A DNA stretch of 64,000 nucleotides from Natronosalvus caseinilyticus (GCF_017357105.1 NZ_CP071596.1:2418001-2482000), one strand, 5' to 3'; positions 27,390 to 36,819 are shown, counted from the stretch's first letter. Translations and numbers: made by a program. Notes: generated from the sequence alone by a model not told the origin.

Positions 27390-28042
27390 GAAACGACGTC
27401 TCGAGGGTGACGGCCGAGTGCCTCGCATCGATCGACTCCAGCCGCGTCTGCGTCGTCCCGAACGGCATCGAAGTAAAACGCATCCAACCGCCAGAGCCCA
27501 TTGGGGACGGCTTCACTGTGCTCTTCGTCGATCGACTTATCGAGGACAAGCACGTCGACCTCCTCTTCAAGTCATTCGACCGCGTCGCGCATACAGCCCA
27601 TGTCACAATAAGCATTATCGGCGATGGCCAGGAACGCAACCTCCTCGAGTAACAGACCCAAGCCCTCGAGCACGCAGACCGTGTAACACTGCTTGGCTTC
27701 CTCGAGGAGTACGACGACGTTCTCGCACACATGCGCGCGGCTGAAATCTTCGCCTCGCCCTCTACCCGCGAAGGGTTCGGCATCACGTTCGCCGAGGCTA
27801 TGGCCGCGGACTGCACTGTCATCGCGGCAGAGCATCCCGAATCCGCCGCCTCCGAAGTGATTGACGATGCGGGCTTTCTCGCGGCACCAACCGTCGACGG
27901 TGTCGCCAGCGTTCTCGAACGCGCACTCACGGGAGAACGCCCACGCTCAGATCCGGTGACCAGAGCTCAACGGTACGACTGGGATACTGTGGCCGAGCAA
28001 GCGGAGCGGTGCTATCGACGGGCGATCGACGGCAATTGGTGA
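27390..28042 (+). pseudogene. GT4 glycosyltransferase, 5'-truncated with in-frame stop
   Basis: Only the C-terminal half of a GT4 enzyme is present: CVVPNGIEVKRIQPP, FTVLFVDRLIEDKHVDLL and VTISIIGDGQERNLLE, then TAA at 27650-27652, then in the same frame QTQALEHADRVTLLGFLEEY, ASPSTREGFGITFAEAMAAD (Glu-x7-Glu) and the end at 28042. The acceptor-binding N-terminal domain is missing; the 5' side runs directly into the promoter region of the divergent gene at 27290. The stop probably replaced a Lys or Gln codon. Confidence 0.8.
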
Positions 28043-28284
28043 TTCTGAGTCGTGGTTTCCACCGTCAGTGAATGATTCACGACGATCGACGTCGACCTCG
28101 AGAGTGACATACGTAGCGCCACCCACCTCGTTACGACGACCTTTGCGCTCCGTCGTCGCGTGCTACCCTTCTCACGGTAATCCTGTTTGCCACCGATGTC
28201 GGGAACGGAAAGGCCCCAACCCAAACAGCCCCCACTCACGTCGCGCCTTGAATCGCGCAGTTTAATCAGCCCCCGAACCCTACC

Positions 28285-28860
28285 ATGCGTGTGTTTCCCC
28301 TCGGCCATCTCGCCTTTGCGTATCTCTGGTACGTCGCGTACGCGGCCGTCACGCGCCGTCCGCTCCCGGCACGCTGGCCGCTCGTCCCGCTGGCGATCGG
28401 CAGCCAGGTTCCCGATCTCATCGACAAGCCGTCGGCGTACTTTGGCGTGCTCGAGAGCGGCCGGTCGGTCGCCCACTCGCTCCTGACCGCCGTCCTCTGT
28501 GTGGGCTTCATCACGTGGGGCGCCCACATGCTCCGCCAGCGCTCGGCTCACCACTGGATCCAGCGACTCAGTGCGGTCACCCCGGCAGCGTTCGCGATCG
28601 GCTACCTCTCGCACCTCGTTGGTGATAGCATTGGGCCACTGCGTTCGGGCACCTACGCCGAGCTGACCTTCCTGCTCTGGCCAGCCCTGCCCGCCCCTCG
28701 CTATACAGCTGACAGTGTCGCGCCCTGGGTGCGCCTGCTCGAGGTGTACCAGCAGCCACAGACCCACCCTGAGCTTCCCCTGATCGTAACGGCCCTCGTC
28801 GTGTTCATCGGGATTCGCGTCTGGGCCGCGTTTGGCTCACCAACCGCCACCAGCAACTGA
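28285..28860 (+). CDS. DUF457/YdjM-like membrane metal-dependent hydrolase family protein
   Basis: The 191-residue protein starts MRVFPLGHLAFAYLWYVAYA and has four or five TM helices with the family's conserved polar sites: GHLAFAYL, IGSQVPDLIDKP, GRSVAHSLL and YLSHLVGDSIGPL. It is a distant relative of the proteins at 26260 and 36820. The family has been linked to membrane-bound hydrolase activity and to LexA-regulated YdjM in bacteria, but archaeal function is unknown. It follows the GT4 pseudogene by 243 bp, in which I see no gene. Confidence 0.8.
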   Translation: MRVFPLGHLAFAYLWYVAYAAVTRRPLPARWPLVPLAIGSQVPDLIDKPSAYFGVLESGRSVAHSLLTAVLCVGFITWGAHMLRQRSAHHWIQRLSAVTPAAFAIGYLSHLVGDSIGPLRSGTYAELTFLLWPALPAPRYTADSVAPWVRLLEVYQQPQTHPELPLIVTALVVFIGIRVWAAFGSPTATSN

Positions 28861-29051
28861 GATGGAAGACTCGCGGCGCTCGACTCACCCGTATCAAGAC
28901 ACGATAGTAATGAGCTGGTACCAACGCGAGTCCTACTCGTGGTGAGTGACACCGCCCAGTCAATGCAGCCAGAACGAGTTCGTTCTGTCGACCCTCACCA
29001 CCAAGTCACCTGAAAGCGCTCGGATGTCGCCCACAGACACAGGTCTCCGAT

Positions 29052-29984
29052 TCAATCGAGTTCAGCCGCCAGTTCGCGTGCCGTCTGCCGCACCGCCGCG
29101 TCACTCTCTCGGGTGGGATCCCATCCCAAGCCGACGAGTTTCTCGATCGACAGCCGCATTTTCGGCACGTCACCCGTCCAGCCACGATCGCCGCCGGTGT
29201 ACTCATAGTCGGGCTCGAGTCCGAGTTCCTCACTCACGAGGTCTGCGATTCGAGTTACCGACGTCGTCGTCCGCGTCCCGAGATTAAATGTGTTCACCGG
29301 CCGGTCCGTATGCTCGATCACGTACTGCATCGCGTCGAGACAGTCCTCGATGTACATGTAGGATTTCTCCTGGCGACCGTTACCGAGGATCGTCAGCGTG
29401 TCCGGATCCGCACGCAGTTTCTCGATGAAGTCGGGAATCACCGCACCGCGAAGTCGTGGCCCGACAATGTTCGCAAAACGGAACGTCCACGCGGTAAAGT
29501 CGTGTGAGTGGGCGTACGTCGATACCAGCCCCTCTTCGGCGAGTTTGCTCGTCCCGTAGACGCTGATCGGCTCGAGCGGCGCGTAATCCTCGGGCGTTGG
29601 CCGCGGTGCCTCGCCGTACACCGTCGAGGAGGAGGTGAAGACGATTTTGCGCACGTCGACCGCTCGCATGCGCTCGAGGATCGAGTGAGTGATCGCCGTG
29701 TTCTCCGCAAACTGTGTCTTCGGATCGTCGTCGTTGACGCTTTTGCGAGCCGCGAGGTGAATCACGAGATCGAGGTCGGGTGTGATGACGTCGGCGACCG
29801 CATCCTCATCGGTGAGATCCGCGTCGATAAATTGTGCGTTGTCGGGGACCCACTCGCGTCGACCGTTCGAGCAGTCGTCGGCGACGATGACGTCGTTGTC
29901 GTCGGCGAGCAATCGTTCGGCGAGATGGGAGCCGATGAAGCCGGCCCCACCGGTTAGCAAAATCCGCTTTCCAGACAGATCCAT
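29052..29984 (-). CDS. NAD-dependent sugar-nucleotide epimerase (extended SDR)
   Basis: I start at the ATG at 29982-29984 (MDLSGKRILLTGGAGFIGSH); an upstream ATG at 30047 adds 21 unconvincing residues. The 310-residue enzyme has GGAGFIGSHLAERL, the acidic end of strand 2 (VIVADDCSNG), VIHLAARKSV, TSSSTVYGEAP and the catalytic YGTSK. It probably interconverts UDP-hexoses, in the UDP-glucose 4-epimerase style. Its C-terminus is duplicated at 25874-26145. It sits just downstream of a GT2 gene on the same strand, mirroring the cassette at 8-11 kb. Confidence 0.9.
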   Translation of the reverse strand: MDLSGKRILLTGGAGFIGSHLAERLLADDNDVIVADDCSNGRREWVPDNAQFIDADLTDEDAVADVITPDLDLVIHLAARKSVNDDDPKTQFAENTAITHSILERMRAVDVRKIVFTSSSTVYGEAPRPTPEDYAPLEPISVYGTSKLAEEGLVSTYAHSHDFTAWTFRFANIVGPRLRGAVIPDFIEKLRADPDTLTILGNGRQEKSYMYIEDCLDAMQYVIEHTDRPVNTFNLGTRTTTSVTRIADLVSEELGLEPDYEYTGGDRGWTGDVPKMRLSIEKLVGLGWDPTRESDAAVRQTARELAAELD

Positions 29985-30165
29985 ACAGATATCTTGAAAG
30001 AGTGATGTAAGCACCTTTCGGTTGCTCATTCGATTTCCTGGCAGCACTCACGAGGGGAGATCGTCCCCTGACGAACATGGTTTGAGTTGTCACTTCCAGC
30101 AAGACCGTGGATGGGGCCATCGACATCGAGGACCAAGACTGGATACGGCGCGGATCGATCGCCGT

Positions 30166-31512
30166 TCAATCGGTGCCCTCCATCGAGCGCTCCGTCTCTT
30201 CGTTCACGGCGCTGGTTTGTCCCGACAGCTCCAGTTGGTCCAGCGTGGGGACACGAGACCGGTCAGGCGTCTGCGAGCCGTCGGTAAGGATATCGATGAA
30301 GAACGACGTGAACACGGTCTGTATCCCAATCGCGATCGCGACGAACGTGGCGATATCACCGGCAACCAGCGGGAGCACGTCATAGCCGTTCGCGATCCAC
30401 GTGATGAGCAAGTATGTCGCGTACACGGTGCCGGCTGTGAACACGACGAGACCGGCAGTCGCCCCGCGTTCGAGCGTGATGTGGTCACAGAGCCAGGTCG
30501 TCACGGGGTCGGTCGGCCGGCGGATCGGATCGGTTGCCACCGTGGAGAACACCCCGAAGCTCACACCCTGGTAGCCAACGAGGACCAGGAGTCCGCCGGC
30601 GATCATCGAGCGGATCCCTGGAACGATCCCGGCGATGGTGATGCCGAAGGTGACGAGTCCCATCAGCAAGACACCGACCATGCCGAACACGAGACCAGGC
30701 ACAGTGAACAGGTAGCCAGGGGCGTTCTTCAACATGAAGCGGACGTGGCGCCAGCCGTCTCGGAAACTCTCGAGTGTCTCCTCCCCTTTGCGTTCGTGGT
30801 AGGTGATCGGCACCTCCCGAATCTCGAGGCCACGGGCGCCGGCCTCCATAATCATCTCGCTGGCGAACTCCATCCCGTTCGTCGTCAATTCCAGTTGGTC
30901 CAGAGCATCGCGTGAAAGCACCCGGAACCCGCTATGGGCATCGCTGACGCCAGCATCGTAGAACAGGTTCAAAAACCGGGTCAGCAGGGGATTCCCGACG
31001 TACTGGTGCAGGGCAGGCATCGCGCCGGGCCGGATCTCGCCTTTCAGCCGACTTCCCATCACCATGTCAGCGTCGCCGTTCGAAACGAGCTCGAACAGTT
31101 TCGGCAACTCTTCGAAGTCGTACGTCGTGTCCGCATCACCGATCGCGATGTACTCGCCGCGTGCGTACTGGAAGCCGTACCGGTAAGCGTAGCCGTATCC
31201 GGATTCGTCTGGATGGACGACGATCGCGCCTTTCTCCCGCGCAATCTCAGGCGTTCGATCGGTCGAACTATCGCTGACTATGATCTCCGTCCGTACACTC
31301 AGTGTGTCGATTGCCGCCTCAATCCGGTCAATACACTCACCAACGCCCGCTTCCTCATTGAGCGTCGGAAGGATAACACTCAGTCGCGGTCTCTCCGTAC
31401 TGTCAGCGGGGACGATCAGTGACTCACTGGCCTCACCGATTTTGGGATCCGATTCCTCCCCACTGGCCGTCCTGATCTCAGAGGGAGCTGGTTCGGTTGC
31501 CATTGGCTCCAC
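30166..31512 (-). CDS. Membrane-anchored GT2 glycosyltransferase (dolichyl-phosphate sugar synthase-like)
   Basis: The 448-residue protein is a close paralog of the one at 9798-11018: LSVILPTLNEEAGVGECIDR, SDSSTDRTPEIAREKGA, AIGDADTTYDFEELPKL, GFRVLSRDAL and ERKGEETLESFRDGWRH align almost residue for residue. The GT-A domain is followed by three or four TM helices and a longer hydrophilic tail. It should charge dolichyl phosphate with a sugar. The start could be ATG 31512 or 31503 (MATEPAPSE); either overlaps the end of the zinc-ribbon gene upstream, so the two are co-translated. Confidence 0.88.
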   Translation of the reverse strand: MEPMATEPAPSEIRTASGEESDPKIGEASESLIVPADSTERPRLSVILPTLNEEAGVGECIDRIEAAIDTLSVRTEIIVSDSSTDRTPEIAREKGAIVVHPDESGYGYAYRYGFQYARGEYIAIGDADTTYDFEELPKLFELVSNGDADMVMGSRLKGEIRPGAMPALHQYVGNPLLTRFLNLFYDAGVSDAHSGFRVLSRDALDQLELTTNGMEFASEMIMEAGARGLEIREVPITYHERKGEETLESFRDGWRHVRFMLKNAPGYLFTVPGLVFGMVGVLLMGLVTFGITIAGIVPGIRSMIAGGLLVLVGYQGVSFGVFSTVATDPIRRPTDPVTTWLCDHITLERGATAGLVVFTAGTVYATYLLITWIANGYDVLPLVAGDIATFVAIAIGIQTVFTSFFIDILTDGSQTPDRSRVPTLDQLELSGQTSAVNEETERSMEGTD

Positions 31513-31663
31513 CCCCGTCCCCGTTCATCCGTTTTTCGACGAGCAATTCACCACAGCTGACGCAGACGTATTGGCCATCGGTGGTGATGGTGACCGGCGC
31601 ATTACAGTCGATACACTTGATACGAGCGTTCCGAACGATCTTTGGATACCTGCGTACTTGCAT
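31478..31663 (-). CDS. Zinc-ribbon miniprotein (61 aa)
   Basis: From the ATG at 31661-31663 the product begins MQVRRYPKIVRNARIKCIDC and contains CIDCNAPVTITTDGQYVCVS then CGELLVEKRM, a CxxC-(about 13)-CxxC zinc ribbon. The tail is glycine/asparagine-rich. The reading overlaps the start of the GT2 gene by 26-35 bp in another frame. The other GT2 copy also has a zinc-ribbon miniprotein nearby, which suggests a real association. Role unknown: it may regulate or bind the transferase. Confidence 0.7.
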   Translation of the reverse strand: MQVRRYPKIVRNARIKCIDCNAPVTITTDGQYVCVSCGELLVEKRMNGDGGGANGNRTSSL

Positions 31664-31988
31664 TGTCTACCCCCTCGCTTGACACCCTCCCACTTGGTTA
31701 GACATATAACTTTCAGTCATCCAACGTGATTTTTATCGACTCAGCAATAGATCGTGATTGAAATACTGGTGAGCCGTCTGTCAATAAACCACGCTCAATT
31801 CCATAGTAGCATCAGCTTACAAATTTCCATACACTTCACCAAAACGTACACGACGTGAGTAGCGGACAGACTCCACGAATTGACTCGAGCAGCCCGCGCC
31901 AGTTACTACACGAACTCCCTCCCCCCTCAGCTGTACGCTACCGCTAACAATACCCCATCCGCCCGTACGACCATCGGTTCCACCGCAG
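31664..31988. other. Divergent intergenic region
   Basis: This 325-bp region separates the zinc-ribbon/GT2 operon from the ABC exporter operon and is moderately A+T-rich from 31690 to 31850. It should carry both promoters (for example ACATATAACTTTC near 31703-31715 for the minus-strand operon). I see no coding frame that looks real. Confidence 0.5.
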
Positions 31989-32720
31989 ATGGATCAAAAC
32001 GCGAGCGAGCACCGTCAGTCCACAGACCTCACTCAACCCGCCGTTCGGTGTGTCGGCGTGGGTCACGAGTTCACCCAGTCTCGGCGTCGAACACCCGACC
32101 GCTCGGTCACGGCCCTCCGGGACGTCACCCTCACGGTCGAACCGGGTGAACTCGTTGGCCTTGCAGGCCCCAGCGGCAGCGGGAAATCGACGTTACTCCA
32201 CGCTATCGGCGCTTTGCTCGTCCCGACCACCGGTATGATCGAGGTGCTGTGCACCGACATCACGACCCTCTCGGCGGCCGAACGTACCCGGTATCGCCAC
32301 GCCCACGTCGGCTTCGTCTTCCAGCAGTTTCACCTCCTTCCGTCGCTGTCGGCGCGGGCAAACGTCGCCGTCCCGCTGATCCAGGCCGGCGTCCGAAAAC
32401 GCGAGCGCCACGACCGCGCGGAGACCCTGCTCGAGTACGTCGGCCTCGGTGACCGGCTCGACCACCGGCCAGGGCAACTCAGCGGCGGCGAACAACAACG
32501 GGTGGCGATCGCCCGGGCGCTCGTGACCGACCCGGACGTGGTGCTCGCGGACGAACCGACGGGCGAACTCGATACGGAGACCGGCGCCCAGGTGCTGGAT
32601 CTTCTCGGGGACGTCGCCGCCGACCGAACCGTGCTCGTGGCCTCCCACGACGACCAAGTGCTGGCGGCTACCGACCGGGTGATACACCTCCAGGACGGGG
32701 CGGTGGTCACCGATGGGTGA
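31989..32720 (+). CDS. ABC transporter ATP-binding protein (LolD/MacB type)
   Basis: The 243-residue ATPase has Walker A GLAGPSGSGKSTLL, Q-loop FVFQQFHLLPSLSA, signature LSGGEQQRVAIARAL, Walker B VVLADEPTGELD and H-loop VASHDD. These are typical of the LolD/MacB/FtsE subfamily, which drives export or mechanotransmission rather than import. It overlaps the first permease gene by 8 bp (32713-32720), so the three genes form a tight operon. The N-terminal 30 residues are unstructured. Confidence 0.92.
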   Translation: MDQNASEHRQSTDLTQPAVRCVGVGHEFTQSRRRTPDRSVTALRDVTLTVEPGELVGLAGPSGSGKSTLLHAIGALLVPTTGMIEVLCTDITTLSAAERTRYRHAHVGFVFQQFHLLPSLSARANVAVPLIQAGVRKRERHDRAETLLEYVGLGDRLDHRPGQLSGGEQQRVAIARALVTDPDVVLADEPTGELDTETGAQVLDLLGDVAADRTVLVASHDDQVLAATDRVIHLQDGAVVTDG

Positions 32721-33954
32721 CTCTCGAGGTGCCCGCTGGCTCGGCGTCATTGGCCTCGTCGGGAGCCACCTCGCGAGCCACACCCGACGCGCCCCGGGCC
32801 GGACGCTCGCGACCGTCGCCCTCGTCGCTCTCACCATCGCGGTGTTGCTCACCGTGACCGGGATCGCCGTCTCCCTCGCCGCCGACTCGCCGGCGTCCAC
32901 GGAGGCGGCAATGTACGTCACACCCGATGACGGCGGGACGTTATCGCCAGTGGTCGAGTCCGAAGGCCCGCGGCTCGAGGACGCCCACGACCGTAGTGCG
33001 GCGATTGACGCCCACCCCGACGTCGAGTACGCAACGCCAGTGCTCACGGAGGTCGTCCAGGTGCGCACGCGGGAGGCGACCGATCCCCAGATCGTGCTCG
33101 CGCTGGGAGTCGTCCCCCGGGAGACGCCCATCACCATCCACGGCCTCTCGACGGCACCGCTCGACCCCGGCGATCCCCACTACGCCGAGGGCGCCTACGA
33201 CGGCCCCGAGACGGGCGACCTCCTCCTCCCGGCGACGACGGCTGAGCGTCTCGACGTGGCCGAGGGGGAGTCACTCCTCCTTCGGAGCCCGCGAACAGGG
33301 GCGGTCTCCCAGTCACACGAGGTCACCGCGATCGACGACGGGTCGTCGAGACTCGAGCTGCCGGTAATCGTGCTGCGATTGAGCGAACTCCAGTCGCTGA
33401 CGGGGACGGCCGAGGCCGATCTGGCCGACCACCTCCTCGTCGAGGGCGACCCCGCATCGCCGGCGGTTCACGAGACGATCGAATCGCAGTATCCCGACGC
33501 GACGATCCAGACGGCGGGCGAAGTCGACGAGGGAGCGGTGTACGACGATGACCTTGCGCTCGCGACGAGCGTCATCGCCGCCCTCGTCGGCGTCCTGTTG
33601 TGCACGCTGTTTATCGCGACGGCGGCCGCCATCACCGTCGAACGGGATCGCCAACAGCTCGCAATCTTCGAGGCACTGGGTTTTGCCGGCTCGCTCCGGC
33701 TGGCGATCGTCGCGCTCACGACCCTGGCGCTCGCGATGGCCGGCGCCCTCGTCGGGGTTGCGCTCGGGGCGGGCAGCGTCGCTCTCCTCAACCGAGTCGC
33801 CACCGAGACGATCGCCCCCGAGGCCATCGCCGTCTTCCCCACTACGTTCGTCCCGTACGCCGTGGGGGTCGCCCTCCTGTCAGGACTCCTCGCACTGCCG
33901 TATCCAATCGCGCTCGCCAGACGAACCACCGCCCTCGAGGAACTCAACCGATGA
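32713..33954 (+). CDS. ABC transporter permease, FtsX/MacB type
   Basis: The 413-residue protein has one TM helix near residues 28-50 (LATVALVALTIAVLLTVTGI), a large extracytoplasmic MacB_PCD-like domain of about 220 residues, then three TM helices. The FtsX-domain feature ERDRQQLAIFEALGFAGSLR, the cytoplasmic loop after TM2, is clear. With the ATPase and second permease it makes a heteromeric MacB/LolCDE-like exporter. It overlaps the next gene by ATGA at 33951-33954. Substrate unknown; lipoprotein or lipid-linked cargo is possible. Confidence 0.9.
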   Translation: MGDSRGARWLGVIGLVGSHLASHTRRAPGRTLATVALVALTIAVLLTVTGIAVSLAADSPASTEAAMYVTPDDGGTLSPVVESEGPRLEDAHDRSAAIDAHPDVEYATPVLTEVVQVRTREATDPQIVLALGVVPRETPITIHGLSTAPLDPGDPHYAEGAYDGPETGDLLLPATTAERLDVAEGESLLLRSPRTGAVSQSHEVTAIDDGSSRLELPVIVLRLSELQSLTGTAEADLADHLLVEGDPASPAVHETIESQYPDATIQTAGEVDEGAVYDDDLALATSVIAALVGVLLCTLFIATAAAITVERDRQQLAIFEALGFAGSLRLAIVALTTLALAMAGALVGVALGAGSVALLNRVATETIAPEAIAVFPTTFVPYAVGVALLSGLLALPYPIALARRTTALEELNR

Positions 33955-35168
33955 TTCTCGAGTACTCCGCCCGGCTTCTGGGCGTCCTCGGCATGTCGAT
34001 CGCCGAACTTCGCCATCGACGAGGGAGGGCCACGCTCGTCGTTATCGCAATTGCGCTCGCCGTCCTCGCCGTCACGCTGTTGTCGAGCCTGGGCCTCGGC
34101 GTCCTCGCGACGGGTGAGGCCGGGTTCGAACAGGCCGATCAGGATCTCTGGCTCACGGGCGGGCCAGTCGCCATCACCGAGACCGGGGGCCTCGAGAATC
34201 CCGTCATCGACGCCCACCGTCTGTCCGACGAGATCGCCGGCCGCGACGACGTCGAAAGCGCCGCACCGATCGCGTTTCATGGCGTCTACATCGGCACGAA
34301 CTCCGAGGACCTCGAGCTCGTCCCCGCGGTCGGCGCCCGGGGGGCACAGGTCGACACGGGGGAGGGGTTCACCAACGGGACGGCCCACTACGCCGAGGGA
34401 GCGTACGATGGCCCGATGACGGCGGAAGTGATCGTCGACCGGACGACCGCCGAGCGCCTCGATCTCACTCCTGGGGACACGGTGTTCGTCGGAATTAGTC
34501 GCGAGGGTGCCCAGGACCAGGCGTTTACCGTTGTCGCCATCGCCGACGAGTACCAGCAGTTCCTCGGCACGTCGACCGTGGTGCTTCCCCTGGGCGAACT
34601 CCAGCGCCTCGCCGGCACAACCGGGAGCGATCGGGCCGCGTTCGTCGTCATCAGCGTTGCCGATGGAGCCGACGTCGGCACCGTCCAGGCCGACCTCCAG
34701 CGAGCGTATCCGGACTACGAGGTACGTACGAACGAGCAACAACTCGAATCGATGCTTCGCGAGCAGACACTCTTACTCGTCAGTGGCGCCATGCTGGTAG
34801 GGTTGGCAGTGGTGACGGGCCTGCTCTTGACGGTGAACATTCTGACGCTGGTTGCCTACCAGCAACGCGCCGAACTCACGGCCCTCCGGGCACTCGGCCT
34901 CTCGCGACCGGTGCTCGCCGGCCTCGTCGGCGGCCAGGGGCTTGTCTTCGGGGCTGTCGGTGGCACACTTGGCCTCGTGTTGACGCCGGTGCTCGCCAGC
35001 GTGCTCAACGACGCCGCGGCGTGGCTGGTCGGCTTCGACGGCCTGCTCCGAACGCCGCCGGTGGTGTACGCTGTGGGGTTCGCAATCGCCCTCGGCGTCG
35101 GCACCCTTGCCGCCCTTATCGCTGGCTGGCGCGTGAGTCGTGTCGTTCGCCTCGAGTATCTCGAGTGA
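33951..35168 (+). CDS. ABC transporter permease, FtsX/MacB type
   Basis: The start is the ATG at 33951, which overlaps the previous stop (ATGA); the frame is open further upstream but is then out of register with the real first permease. The 405-residue protein repeats the layout of its partner: TM1 (ATLVVIAIALAVLAVTLLSS), a large external domain containing AHYAEGAYDGPMTAEVIVDR also seen in the partner, and three TM helices with YQQRAELTALRALGLSRPVL. The two permeases arose by duplication and should form the heterodimeric channel. Confidence 0.9.
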   Translation: MILEYSARLLGVLGMSIAELRHRRGRATLVVIAIALAVLAVTLLSSLGLGVLATGEAGFEQADQDLWLTGGPVAITETGGLENPVIDAHRLSDEIAGRDDVESAAPIAFHGVYIGTNSEDLELVPAVGARGAQVDTGEGFTNGTAHYAEGAYDGPMTAEVIVDRTTAERLDLTPGDTVFVGISREGAQDQAFTVVAIADEYQQFLGTSTVVLPLGELQRLAGTTGSDRAAFVVISVADGADVGTVQADLQRAYPDYEVRTNEQQLESMLREQTLLLVSGAMLVGLAVVTGLLLTVNILTLVAYQQRAELTALRALGLSRPVLAGLVGGQGLVFGAVGGTLGLVLTPVLASVLNDAAAWLVGFDGLLRTPPVVYAVGFAIALGVGTLAALIAGWRVSRVVRLEYLE

Positions 35169-35382
35169 TCGAGTGGGCCGGGTGGTGCTCGAGAGTGATC
35201 GAGTAATGCTCGAGAGGGGTCGAAAATCGAATTCCTCCTACCCCCGCACGTCGGTGCTCCCTCCGTGCATCCATGCGATGATCGCCGTAGCGTCGTCATA
35301 TCCGAGAGACGCCCTGCCTCGAGTCTCCAGAGCACCGCCTCGAAAAAGGGTCGCGTTCAGGCCGAGCCTCGATCCCACCGTG

Positions 35383-36555
35383 CTAGTCCGACCGCCCGGC
35401 TACCTCGAGGTCGCCCAGAGCGGCGAACGTGTACGGTTCGTCCATCTCGAACGCACCGGAGACACACACCGTAGTCTCACCGGTGATCACGTCGGCGACC
35501 GCACTGGCATCGAACACAACGTCGAGGCCGCGACCGGTCGGTCGAAGCTCCGTCGCGGAGACCGCCTGGTCGGCTTCGTCCGTTCCGGGAACGGGCGGCG
35601 TGATCGAGCCGAATGGGGCGAGCTGGACCGATTCGGCGTCGATCGCCTCGAGAGAGACGGCTGCCTCATCGGCCGAGTTCGCAAACGAGAGCGTGGCGGT
35701 GAATTGCCCTTCCCCAGGTTGCACCCGCGGTGGGGTGAACTCCGCGTCCATCGTGAGCATCGCTGGGAACACGTACTCTTGGTCGGACACGTACAGGTTG
35801 TGGAAATACGCATCGCTCACGACACCCTCGATACTGCCGTTACCGATCGCGACCGCCAGCAACTCGGTTTCGGCATCGAACTGTTCGAACAGCGTTTGAG
35901 AGCTATCCTGTTCCCGAATCTCCATGAAGTAATTCCCGATTACTTTCGTCGAGACCTGAACGCGTTCGCCCTTGACGTCGACGTCGTCCGCCTCGAGGTG
36001 GATAGTACGCCAGCCGTCCTGGGTGAACTCACTTGAGACGTCGCGCGTCTCCCAGACGCCAGTGTCCTCGGTGTCCCGTTTGCGATAGGTAACCGAGAGG
36101 TCCTGGCCGTGTCGAACGATGAGGAAGACCTCGTCAGGGACTCGATAGGTGGCCTCCTTCCCTTTGTAGTAATCGTAGGTGAGCGAGCCGGCGGCCTCGA
36201 CGTCGCCGAGGGTGAGCGATCGATCCTGGAGGTCGACCGCCGACGTGGGATAGTCGGCTGACTCCTGGCCGTGGGAGGTGATGTGCACCACGTGCTCGCG
36301 CCCGCTCTCAGCGGGATCCCCATCGAGTTGCATCCGGTTGGTCAGTTGAAAATCGAAATCGGCATCCCACGCGAATGCCTGGTCGAGACGATGGTGGTCG
36401 GCTGGATCAGCGGACGCATCATCGTCCGATTTCTCGTCATCGTCCGTGCTGTTGACGGTGCTGACAGTACCCAGAAGACCGATGCTCGTGAGGCCGATCA
36501 AAAACGGGCGACGAGCCACGTTCTCTCGGTCCGATATGTCCAGTGGGGTATTCAT
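35383..36555 (-). CDS. Secreted protein with Tat-like signal, unknown function
   Basis: The 390-residue protein has a late signal sequence, ARRPFLIGLTSIGLLGTVST at about residues 14-33, with a twin-arginine pair and no lipobox Cys, followed by an Asp-rich spacer. The mature part is beta-rich: SLTYDYYKGKEATYRVPDEV and NLYVSDQEYVFPAMLTMDAE. Residues 290-390 could form a cohesin- or Ig-like domain (PGEGQFTATLSFANSADEAA), a common fold in archaeal surface proteins. There is no PGF-CTERM tail. I do not recognise the family. It is convergent with the ABC operon. Confidence 0.7.
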   Translation of the reverse strand: MNTPLDISDRENVARRPFLIGLTSIGLLGTVSTVNSTDDDEKSDDDASADPADHHRLDQAFAWDADFDFQLTNRMQLDGDPAESGREHVVHITSHGQESADYPTSAVDLQDRSLTLGDVEAAGSLTYDYYKGKEATYRVPDEVFLIVRHGQDLSVTYRKRDTEDTGVWETRDVSSEFTQDGWRTIHLEADDVDVKGERVQVSTKVIGNYFMEIREQDSSQTLFEQFDAETELLAVAIGNGSIEGVVSDAYFHNLYVSDQEYVFPAMLTMDAEFTPPRVQPGEGQFTATLSFANSADEAAVSLEAIDAESVQLAPFGSITPPVPGTDEADQAVSATELRPTGRGLDVVFDASAVADVITGETTVCVSGAFEMDEPYTFAALGDLEVAGRSD

Positions 36556-36819
36556 ATGAGCTCACCGTCAGTTCGACAGCCTCCTGTATTAGAGGATATT
36601 ACAGTTACGCCAATTAATCGGCCTTAGTGGAAGTTAATTAACAATTCGGACAGGATCAGGTCTGAGAAGGAGTCCGTTCGGGTGCATTGTATCGTCGCAC
36701 GTCGAAGAATGGACGGAATACAGTCGCGGATCTCGATCGCTTAGCTGAAGGAGAGGGTGCTAAGCCCCCGTCCTCAAGGAACGAACGGTGGTAGCCGTGA
36801 GTGAGTAGGCAGGGGTCGT

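Noticed and set aside
33600-33950. Upstream extension of the second ABC permease
   Set aside because: It overlaps the first permease in another frame and lacks TM or family sequence; the ATGA start at 33951 is clear.
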